Assembly: GCA_020638455.1 (NCBI GenBank)
Contig: JACKIK010000002.1
Span: 868,001-932,000 of the forward strand
DNA: 64,000 nt
Direction: 5' to 3'
Source of the DNA: Hyphomonas sp.
GTDB taxonomy: Bacteria > Pseudomonadota > Alphaproteobacteria > Caulobacterales > Hyphomonadaceae
This document shows, in pieces, positions 31,737 to 40,142 of the stretch; position 1 is the first letter of the stretch, and each line of letters opens with the position of its first letter. Made by a program: the position numbers and the translations under genes. The notes below the pieces were generated by a model, which was not told where the DNA came from, ran no database searches, and worked only from the letters and a program-made list of their open reading frames with translations.

Positions 31737-33176
31737 ATGGTCCCATATTCGAAGATTATCGTAGCGCTGGGCGTGGGGACGGTCCTGCCGCTGGCGGCTC
31801 TGTCACAGGAACAAGGCGCCCGAAGCGTGACGGTGCAGGACGAGTTCCAGACCGAAGCCAATCCGATGGTGGTTGGCGGTGCCGGCGGGAACTGGGTCGC
31901 CGAAAATCCGTCAACCTACATGGCCGGGCCCATCACGGCCGTGAAGATCTGTGCCGGAACCTATGTCGACTCGATCCAGTTCCGTTATGGCTCAAACAGC
32001 TGGGGACAAATATTCGGCGGCCCCGGCGGTGACTGCGCAGAGCAGTGGGAGCTGCAGCGCGGCGAGCAGATCAAATCGATCCGCGTGCGGTCCGGTGACG
32101 TGATCGACAGTCTGGAGTTCATCACAACGCTGGGTACGCACACCTTCGGCGGCAAAGGCGGCAACCCGACAATGGTGGTGCCGGCGGGCGAAGGCTCGCT
32201 TGCATATGTTGAGGGAAGTGCCGGCAATTATGTCAACCGGCTGAAATTCGTTTTCGGCCTGCCTTACTACATCACCGATTTTTCCTACGACAAGCAGCAC
32301 TTCAAGGACATCATCGAGCAAGCGCCGATAAAGGCGCTTCAGATCGAATGCCTTGTCAACAATACCTCTGTGCCACAAAGCAAAGAACTGACCATGGAGA
32401 AGTCTGTCCGGACATCTGAATCCTATGAGTTCGGTCTCAAGACTTCTTGGGGGGTCTCACAAAGCGTGACGCTTGGCTCGGAGGAACTTGGCGTGGAGGC
32501 AGAGACCGCTGTCACGGTCAACCAGGAAATCGACTCCAGGCAGTCGACGACCAAGGAAGAAACAGTCACAAAATCCGACAAGACGACGATTGTCGCGCCT
32601 GAGCACTCTACGGTGATTGCTTCGCTGCAGGCGCAGGAAGCGGTGGTCGATATACCGTATACGTATAATATTGTGCATTATCGCGGGGCGAACCAGACGC
32701 AACCTGTCCTGCCGAAGCGCGGGCCGTTCAAGGGCACCTATTCCGCAGTCCGCTATGGCGGCGCAACCATTGTCTACGATACGGCACCTGCCTGCCCGGC
32801 CGGCATGGAACCGATCAAGGTCTGGGGCGACAGCGGTTCCGCGACCACCGCGTCCACTTCGCTCAATCCGTCGTCAACGCCCTACAATGCGGCCGCGGAC
32901 GCGGCGACAAGCGTCAGCTATGTGTCCGCCACGAATGGCCGGGCGAATGTGGCCTATCGCCAGCGCAGCGATGGTCTCTGGGAAGAGACCAATGGCGATG
33001 AGACGGTCGTCAATTTCACGTTCCGGGAAGTCGGTCGGGATGCGGACACGATCGACCTGGTCGATGTCAATCGCGGCGTCCTGATCGGGCTCGACCTCGA
33101 TCGCGGCCGTGTCAGCTACGCGCCGAATGCCAGCACGGCAAAGCGGGACATTTTCACGATTACGGGGTCAAGGTAG
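31737..33176 (+). CDS. Secreted jacalin-lectin/aerolysin-type (ETX/MTX2-like) pore-forming protein
   Basis: The 479-residue protein has a signal peptide (1-23), then a jacalin-type beta-prism domain (about 46-174: VVGGAGGNW, ITAVKICAGTYVDSIQFRYG, and the FGGKGG and YVNRLKFVFG strands), then an aerolysin-like module (about 180-345) with long amphipathic alternating strands (KELTMEKSVRTSESYEFGL, VTLGSEELGVEAETAVTVNQ, STVIASLQAQEAVVDIPYTY) that are typical of the pore-forming beta hairpin in the ETX/MTX2/natterin group. A C-terminal region (about 405-479; WEETNGDE, REVGRDADTIDLVDVNRG) is an extra beta-rich domain I do not recognise. Lectin plus aerolysin is the layout of the fish Dln1/Aep1 and natterin-like proteins. 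A strong GGGAGGA ribosome site precedes the ATG. The DNA is visibly poorer in G+C than its neighbours. Toxicity is inferred. Confidence 0.8.
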   Translation: MVPYSKIIVALGVGTVLPLAALSQEQGARSVTVQDEFQTEANPMVVGGAGGNWVAENPSTYMAGPITAVKICAGTYVDSIQFRYGSNSWGQIFGGPGGDCAEQWELQRGEQIKSIRVRSGDVIDSLEFITTLGTHTFGGKGGNPTMVVPAGEGSLAYVEGSAGNYVNRLKFVFGLPYYITDFSYDKQHFKDIIEQAPIKALQIECLVNNTSVPQSKELTMEKSVRTSESYEFGLKTSWGVSQSVTLGSEELGVEAETAVTVNQEIDSRQSTTKEETVTKSDKTTIVAPEHSTVIASLQAQEAVVDIPYTYNIVHYRGANQTQPVLPKRGPFKGTYSAVRYGGATIVYDTAPACPAGMEPIKVWGDSGSATTASTSLNPSSTPYNAAADAATSVSYVSATNGRANVAYRQRSDGLWEETNGDETVVNFTFREVGRDADTIDLVDVNRGVLIGLDLDRGRVSYAPNASTAKRDIFTITGSR

Positions 33177-33185
33177 GCCGCGCGT

Positions 33186-33854
33186 CTAATTTGACGGCAG
33201 GGACGGATCGTCCGTCAGGGGCGAGAAGTCTCTGCCCGATACGGCCTTCTTCAGGTCGACCGGTTCCGACAGGAAGGTTGCCACATAGTGGACGCTGTCG
33301 ATGGGGCCGTTGAGGACGCGCTTCAGGGCGGAATTCATCGGTGTGGCGACGCCCTGAGGCGAAACGAGCACGTATTTGTCGAAGCCGGCCTCGCCTTTCA
33401 GTGCCTGCGCATGGCCCGGATTCTTCGCCACGAAGGCCTCGAAGGGCTGCCAGACCCATGTCTGCTTCGCGTTCAGACGCACGACCTCGCCCAAATAAAG
33501 GCCGGCGAACGTGATCGAATTGTCGCCGCGGCCGTCCTGGGTAAGGAATTCGCCCGCCTTGCCTTCGCCGGCATCCAGCCTGTTCAGCGTGTAGATGGCC
33601 TGCAGCCAGCTGTCGATTTCGTGGAGGCTGTCCATCGAGAAATCGAGTTTCGACTTGTCGAGCCGGTTCGGCAGCAGGATCAGCTTGTCGCCTTCGGGGG
33701 ACAGGAAGGTGTCCAGCGCGACGTCGATATCGGTCAGCTGCTGGGCCGGGGCGGCGATGGGCGTGGATGGTCCGTCCTGCCCGGCTGCCAGCGCGGCAGG
33801 GGCGAAACACAGGGCCAAAAGAAGCAGGCCAGACCCGGCAAACCGCTTCATCAT
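33186..33854 (-). CDS. Secreted protein of unknown function downstream of sufB
   Basis: I do not recognise this 222-residue protein. It has a clear signal peptide (MMKRFAGSGLLLLALCFAPAALAA) and a mature domain with segments DTFLSPEGDKLILLPNRLDKSKLDFS, ITFAGLYLGEVVRLNAKQTWVW and FATFLSEPV-like strands (VHYVATFLSEP). The middle segment, a glycine-rich turn followed by LGEV and Trp, recalls small beta-sheet domains of unknown function. Starts at 33854 or the adjacent ATG at 33851, with GGAG about eight bases before. It follows sufB by 132 bases in the same direction and could be cotranscribed, or belong to the inserted block because it abuts the convergent toxin gene (nine bases between stops). 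Its relation to the toxin is open. Confidence 0.7.
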   Translation of the reverse strand: MMKRFAGSGLLLLALCFAPAALAAGQDGPSTPIAAPAQQLTDIDVALDTFLSPEGDKLILLPNRLDKSKLDFSMDSLHEIDSWLQAIYTLNRLDAGEGKAGEFLTQDGRGDNSITFAGLYLGEVVRLNAKQTWVWQPFEAFVAKNPGHAQALKGEAGFDKYVLVSPQGVATPMNSALKRVLNGPIDSVHYVATFLSEPVDLKKAVSGRDFSPLTDDPSLPSN

Positions 33855-33873
33855 GCGCTTACTCCGTCTCGGC

Positions 33874-33939
33874 GCGGGAAATCCCGCTCCGGAATTCCCC
33901 TGACTATAGCAAAATCAGTGCCGGAGTCAGGAACGGGAT
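33874..33939 (-). promoter_or_regulatory. Leader with two mutually exclusive hairpins between sufB and the secreted protein gene
   Basis: Arms ATCCCGCTCCGG (33881-33892) pair with CCGGAG (33921-33926) and CGGGAT (33934-33939), leaving a 7-base bulge; CCTGAC inside the loop (33899-33904) can pair with GTCAGG (33926-33931), using the bulge. Alternatively GCGGGA and TCCCGC (33874-33887) form a short hairpin that reuses the same arm. This looks like a switchable leader 20-85 bases before the start of the downstream gene. Confidence 0.45.
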
Positions 33940-33986
33940 CGTTAATGGCGGGTGATATCGGGGCGGAATTCGCGTGAGAGGGGAAT

Positions 33987-35549
<1,563 letters not shown>

Positions 35550-35561
35550 CAATCTTGCCTC

Positions 35562-35783
35562 TCAGTCGTCCGTCAGACGGGTTTCGCGTTCATGCCGGGC
35601 CTTGTCCAGCCGGTCATAGCATGCCCGGCGCGCTTCCGTCGTGGGCTCCTTGTCACACTGCCGGTAGGCCTCGCGATCATAGAAGCCGCGGCCAACATAT
35701 TTCATCGCCGTGCAGCCACCGAGCGCCATAAGTCCTGCCAGCGCTACAGTCACAGCAACCGTGCGTGTCTGTTTCCGGACCAT
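35562..35783 (-). CDS. Small lipoprotein of unknown function between cysteine desulfurase and sufB
   Basis: A 73-residue predicted lipoprotein: signal sequence and lipobox LGGC (Cys24), then a short mature part (YVGRGFYDREAYRQCDKEP...) with two cysteines spaced for a disulfide (QCDKEPTTEARRAC) and a charged C-terminus. It has no similarity I can name. The ATG at 35783 shares one base with the stop of the desulfurase gene (TGATG) and AAGGAGGAAG lies just upstream; 12 bases then separate it from sufB. It is therefore embedded in the sufB operon, but an obvious Fe-S function is not visible. Confidence 0.75.
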   Translation of the reverse strand: MVRKQTRTVAVTVALAGLMALGGCTAMKYVGRGFYDREAYRQCDKEPTTEARRACYDRLDKARHERETRLTDD

Positions 35784-36937
35784 CAGGCTTCCTCCTTCGA
35801 ACCGACCCGGCGCGCCGCCTTCAGCCACGCATCAGCGACCGCATCGAAGTCAGACGGCAGTGTACTCCATCCAAAACTGGTGCGTATCGCGGATTCCGCA
35901 AGGGCATCGGATGCGCCCATCGCCTTCAGGACAAGGCTGCGCCTGACCTTGCCGGAGGAGCAGGCAGAGCCGGCCGACACGCAGACGCCTGCCAGATCCA
36001 TGGCCATCACCTGCGTTTCAGCCGGGAAGCCGGGCTTTGCAAAGTTCGACACGCCCGCAAGCCGCGGCGAGCCCTTGCCGATGACGATGACACCGCCCTC
36101 CGCCTCCAGCCGGGCCTCCGTGGCATCGCGCGGAGAAGCGAGGGCCTGGTATTTCGGCAGGTCGCGAATTGCGGCGTCGACGGCAGCGCCGAAGCCGGCA
36201 ATCGCGGCGACATTTTCCGTGCCGGAGCGGAGGCCCCGTTCCTGCCCGCCGCCATACTGGACGGCTTTCAGTGGCGCCCCGGCCCGGTGCCAGAGGGCGC
36301 CCGCGCCCTGCGGCCCGCCGATCTTGTGCGCACTGACGGCAAGGTAATCGACGCCCAGCAGGCCGACATTCACAGCCACCTTGCCGAGGCCCTGTATGGC
36401 ATCGCAGATGGTCAGCCCGCCGGCCTCCCGGACGAGGGCGGCCGCTTCGGCGACCGGCTGGAGAATACCCGTCTCGTTGTTCGCCAGCATCAGGCAGAGG
36501 ACGGGCGTGCCTTTCGCGGCATGGTCCCAGGCTTTCAGCCGCGCTTCGAGATCGTCGAGGTCCACCGTGCCCGCCGGCGTCACATAAGCGGTCTCCACCG
36601 GCACACCGGCATGCGCTGCCGCGCGGCCGACCGCTTCATGTTCCTGAGCCGAAACGATCAGGGTGCACCGGCCGTCCAGCCCGGCCACGGCACCGTGCAC
36701 CGCCAGCGCGTCCGCTTCCGTGCCGCCGGAGGTGAAGACGATGTCTTCCGGGCGGCTGCCAACGGCGCCGCCAAGGGCCATCCGGGCCTTCTCCACCACG
36801 CTGCGCGCCGCACGGCCGGCCCCATGTACGGAGGACGGGTTCACAGGCCCCAGATCGTACACGGCGACCATGGCCGCGCGCGCCTCGGGGCGCAGCGGGC
36901 TGGTCGCGTTGTGGTCAGCATAGATCATGAGGCCCAT
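35783..36937 (-). CDS. NifS/IscS-type cysteine desulfurase
   Basis: The 384-residue class I desulfurase has the PLP lysine Lys205 in SAHKIGGP and the catalytic Cys326 in GSACSSGK on a mobile loop, with the N-terminal ADHNATSPL and SGGTEAD motifs. It supplies sulfur for cluster assembly together with or instead of SufS. Three starts are possible (36955, 36937, 36928); 36937 has AGGGG best spaced. It is the first gene of the sufB half-operon, divergent from an alpha/beta hydrolase gene 98 bases away; that pairing is common in alphaproteobacteria. Alternative start 36928 begins MIYADHN. Confidence 0.93.
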   Translation of the reverse strand: MGLMIYADHNATSPLRPEARAAMVAVYDLGPVNPSSVHGAGRAARSVVEKARMALGGAVGSRPEDIVFTSGGTEADALAVHGAVAGLDGRCTLIVSAQEHEAVGRAAAHAGVPVETAYVTPAGTVDLDDLEARLKAWDHAAKGTPVLCLMLANNETGILQPVAEAAALVREAGGLTICDAIQGLGKVAVNVGLLGVDYLAVSAHKIGGPQGAGALWHRAGAPLKAVQYGGGQERGLRSGTENVAAIAGFGAAVDAAIRDLPKYQALASPRDATEARLEAEGGVIVIGKGSPRLAGVSNFAKPGFPAETQVMAMDLAGVCVSAGSACSSGKVRRSLVLKAMGASDALAESAIRTSFGWSTLPSDFDAVADAWLKAARRVGSKEEA

Positions 36938-37035
36938 ATAGCCCCTGACGCCCATTGGTGCACCTGCAGAAAAATTTGCTTTTCAGGGGCCGTTTGCATT
37001 ATCACCCGGCGCTTCAGCGAAAATCTGAGGTTGGC

Positions 37036-37713
37036 ATGGCAGAACTCATCATTCCGGGGCCGCAGGGCCGTATCGAAGCGCGTTACACGGAGCCGCCATA
37101 TGAAGGCGCCCCGATCGCGCTGATCCTGCATCCGCACCCCAAGGCGGGCGGCACGATGCAGGACCCGATTACGATCATGCTGTACCAGATGTTCGAGAAG
37201 CACGGCTTCGGCGTGCTGCGCTATAATTCGCGCGGCGTCGGCCGCAGCCAGGGCCAGTACGACCAGGGCATCGGCGAGCTGGAAGATGCGGCCTACGTCC
37301 TTGATTATATTGAAAATCTTTCCGAAAGCCCGCGCTATGTCTGGTGCGCCGGCTATTCCTTCGGCGCCTGGATCACGTTGCAGCTGCTGATGCGCCGCCC
37401 GGAGATCGACGGCTTCCTCGCCATCTCGCCGCCGGCCAACCACTATGACCTGTCCTTCCTGGCGCCCTGCCCGGCGTCCGGCCTGATCGTGTCGGGCGAC
37501 AGCGACGCCGTCTCGTCCCCGGACGACGTGGAACGCGCCCTGACCAAGGTGCGTGTGCAGAAGGGCGAAGAGATCGACCGCGCGACGGTGAAGGGGGCCA
37601 ACCACTTCTACGTCGACCGGCGCGACGAGCTGATCAAGGTTTGCGAGCAATATCTGCTGCGCCGCCTCGCCGACGCGGAAGACAAGCTGCGCATCGAAGC
37701 CGACGAGGACTAG
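37036..37713 (+). CDS. Alpha/beta hydrolase
   Basis: A 225-residue cytoplasmic hydrolase with the nucleophile elbow GYSFGAW (Ser108), an early LHPHPKAGGTM segment typical of this group, and a catalytic His in the ANHFYVDRRDEL region. Start at 37036 has GAGG six bases upstream. It resembles the conserved hydrolase that neighbours the cysteine desulfurase-sufB genes in many alphaproteobacteria, and that context is the best clue; the substrate is unknown. Its stop overlaps the convergent anmK stop by four bases. Confidence 0.85.
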   Translation: MAELIIPGPQGRIEARYTEPPYEGAPIALILHPHPKAGGTMQDPITIMLYQMFEKHGFGVLRYNSRGVGRSQGQYDQGIGELEDAAYVLDYIENLSESPRYVWCAGYSFGAWITLQLLMRRPEIDGFLAISPPANHYDLSFLAPCPASGLIVSGDSDAVSSPDDVERALTKVRVQKGEEIDRATVKGANHFYVDRRDELIKVCEQYLLRRLADAEDKLRIEADED

Positions 37714-38846
37714 GCCAGCATCACGCCGCCGGTCATCGGTTCGGCCACGCCGGTTGTGCCGGGCCAGCTGATCGGCAGGCCGCGGGCGGTGCGGGCGGCG
37801 AGGAAGGCAAAGGCCTCGGCCTCGATGCTGTCGCCGCGCCAGCCGGCTTCTTCTGCACTCATCACCGGGCATGGCACGGCGCGATGCAGGGCTGCCATCA
37901 GCGCCGGATTGAGGCGACCGCCACCGCAGGCGATCACGCGCGATGGCACTTCCGGCAGGTGCGCGACCCCGGCTGCGACCGCGAGGGCCGAGAATTCCGT
38001 CAGCGTCGCGGCGCCATCCTCCAGCGACAGGCCATGCGCCATGCCGGTATTGAAGTCGTAACGGTCAAGGGATTTGGGCGGGGGCTCGTCGAACCAGTCC
38101 GTGTCCATCATCTCGAGCAGCAGGCCCGTGTCGGGCCGGCCGGCAAGCGCGAGGCGCCCATCTGCATCGTGCGTGCCTGCGCCGTGGGATTCCACCCACT
38201 CGTCGATAGGCCCGTTGGCGGGGCCGGTGTCGAAGGCGAGAAGGGTTCCGTCCGACAGCCGGGCGGTGATATTCGCAACGCCGCCAAGGTTCAGGACGCA
38301 GGCGGCGCCGTCGCCGAGCCTTTCCAGGAGCGCGCTGTGATAGGCCGGGGCGAGCGGGGCGCCCTGCCCGCCGGCGGCGACGTCCGCACTGCGGAAATCA
38401 CAGGCCAGCGGCACGCCCAGCGCTGCCCGCATGGCCGGCGCATCGATCAGTTGCAGCGTGGCGCCCGGCCAGTCCCGCGTCGGGCGCCGGTGCAGCACTG
38501 TCTGACCATGCACACCGGCTAGCACCGGCGCCGGGCCGGTCCAGCGGGAAAGGAGCTGTTCCATAGCCTCGGCATGGGTCGCGGTGATGATGATTCGGGC
38601 GGCATCGAAGACGTCTTCGGGCCGGGGGCCGGTCCAGTCCCATTTGCGGGCGGCATCCGTCGCGGCCTGCAGGACAGCCCGCTCTTCCGGCGTATACTTG
38701 CGCTCGGCGGTGGCGCCGAACTCCAGCACGCGCTCGCCATCGGTCAGGATCAGCGCCGCATCGACGGCATCGATCGACGTGCCCGACATGAAGCCCGCCA
38801 CCCATTTCGGCTCAGATTGTGAAATCGCGGTGTTCAATGGCCTCAC
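37710..38846 (-). CDS. anmK: Anhydro-N-acetylmuramic acid kinase
   Basis: AnmK phosphorylates and hydrolyses 1,6-anhydro-MurNAc, recycling peptidoglycan. The 378-residue protein has the MSGTSIDAVD phosphate-binding loop, CDFRSADVAAGGQGAPLAP, the LNLGGVANIT strand and the GGGRLNPALM nucleotide site. Translation begins at a GTG at 38846, close to divergent tyrS (42 bases), as in many alphaproteobacteria. No key residue is missing. Confidence 0.96.
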   Translation of the reverse strand: MRPLNTAISQSEPKWVAGFMSGTSIDAVDAALILTDGERVLEFGATAERKYTPEERAVLQAATDAARKWDWTGPRPEDVFDAARIIITATHAEAMEQLLSRWTGPAPVLAGVHGQTVLHRRPTRDWPGATLQLIDAPAMRAALGVPLACDFRSADVAAGGQGAPLAPAYHSALLERLGDGAACVLNLGGVANITARLSDGTLLAFDTGPANGPIDEWVESHGAGTHDADGRLALAGRPDTGLLLEMMDTDWFDEPPPKSLDRYDFNTGMAHGLSLEDGAATLTEFSALAVAAGVAHLPEVPSRVIACGGGRLNPALMAALHRAVPCPVMSAEEAGWRGDSIEAEAFAFLAARTARGLPISWPGTTGVAEPMTGGVMLA

Positions 38847-38888
38847 TTTCCGTGCTAGGCGCGGCTGCCTTCACGGAGACACGAGAAG

Positions 38889-40139
38889 ATGAGTGAATAC
38901 AAGTCGGAATTCCTGAAGACGCTGCAGGCGCGCGGCTTCATCAAGCAGGTCACGCATGAGGCCGAGCTTGACGCCTATTGCATGGCGGGCGTTCCGGTTG
39001 CGTATATCGGCTTCGACGCGACGGCGGACAGCCTTCACGTCGGCTCCCTGTTGCAGATCATGATGCTACGCCACCTGCAGAAGGCCGGCGGCAAGCCGAT
39101 TGTCCTGATGGGCGGCGGCACCACAAAAGTGGGCGACCCGACCGACAAGGAAAAATCCCGCCCCCTGCTCACCAATGAGCAGATCGAAGCGAACATTGCC
39201 GGCATCAAGAAAGCCTTCGAGCCCTTCCTGACTTTTGGCGACGGCCCGACCGATGCCATCATGGTCAACAATGACGACTGGCTGGGCAAGCTCGGCTACA
39301 TCGAGCTGCTGCGCGAAGTGGGCGTGCACTTCACCATCAACACAATGGTGAAGCAGGACACGGTCGCCCGGCGCCTCGCGGCCGAGCAGCCCTACACCTT
39401 CCTCGAATTCAACTACCTGCTGATGCAGTCCTACGACTTCCTCGAACTGTTCCGCCGGCGGAACTGCCGTCTGCAGATCGGCGGGTCGGACCAGTGGGGC
39501 AACATCGTCGGCGGCGTGGACCTCGTCCACAAGGCGGATGGCGGCGAAGTCTTCGGCCTGACGGCGCACCTCATCACGACTGCTTCGGGCGGCAAGATGG
39601 GCAAGACGGCGGATGGCGCCGTGTGGCTGAATGCCGACCGCAAGAGTCCTTACGAGTACTGGCAGTTCTGGCGGAATACCGAAGACGCCGATGTCGGCCG
39701 CTTCCTGCGCCTGTTCACCGAATTGCCGCTTGCCGAGATCGAACGGCTGGAAAGCCTGGAAGGCGCCGAGATCAACATGGCAAAGATCGCCCTCGCGAAC
39801 GCCGCAACCGCCATGCTGCACGGCGAAGCGGCCGCGAAGGAGTCCGAAGCGGCAGCCGCGGCCGTGTTCGCCGGGGGCGGCACGGCCGACGCCCTGCCGA
39901 CCGTTGAAATTCCGTCTGCGGAACTTTTCGGTGACTATCTCGTCGCTGCGGCCTTTACAGCTGCGGGCCTGACGGAAAGCAACGGCGAAGCGCGCCGCCT
40001 GATCAAGCAGGGCGCAGCCAAGGTGAACGACGAGACGGTGACAGACCAGAACGCCGCGCTATCGGAAGCCGATGTCGTGGACGGCGCCATCAAGCTATCC
40101 GCCGGCAAGAAGCGTCACGCGCTGGTAAAGCCGGTCTGA
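38889..40139 (+). CDS. tyrS: Tyrosine--tRNA ligase
   Basis: The 416-residue class I synthetase has the HIGH variant LHVGSLLQ, the tyrosine-binding region (PYTFLEFNYLLMQSYDFLEL and GGSDQWGN) and the KMSKS variant KMGKT, plus a C-terminal S4-like domain (from about 345, EARRLIKQGAAKVNDETVTDQNAAL). It charges tRNA-Tyr. It is divergent from anmK and convergent with the large AsmA-like gene, only three bases between the stops. Confidence 0.97.
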   Translation: MSEYKSEFLKTLQARGFIKQVTHEAELDAYCMAGVPVAYIGFDATADSLHVGSLLQIMMLRHLQKAGGKPIVLMGGGTTKVGDPTDKEKSRPLLTNEQIEANIAGIKKAFEPFLTFGDGPTDAIMVNNDDWLGKLGYIELLREVGVHFTINTMVKQDTVARRLAAEQPYTFLEFNYLLMQSYDFLELFRRRNCRLQIGGSDQWGNIVGGVDLVHKADGGEVFGLTAHLITTASGGKMGKTADGAVWLNADRKSPYEYWQFWRNTEDADVGRFLRLFTELPLAEIERLESLEGAEINMAKIALANAATAMLHGEAAAKESEAAAAAVFAGGGTADALPTVEIPSAELFGDYLVAAAFTAAGLTESNGEARRLIKQGAAKVNDETVTDQNAALSEADVVDGAIKLSAGKKRHALVKPV

Positions 40140-40142
40140 GGC

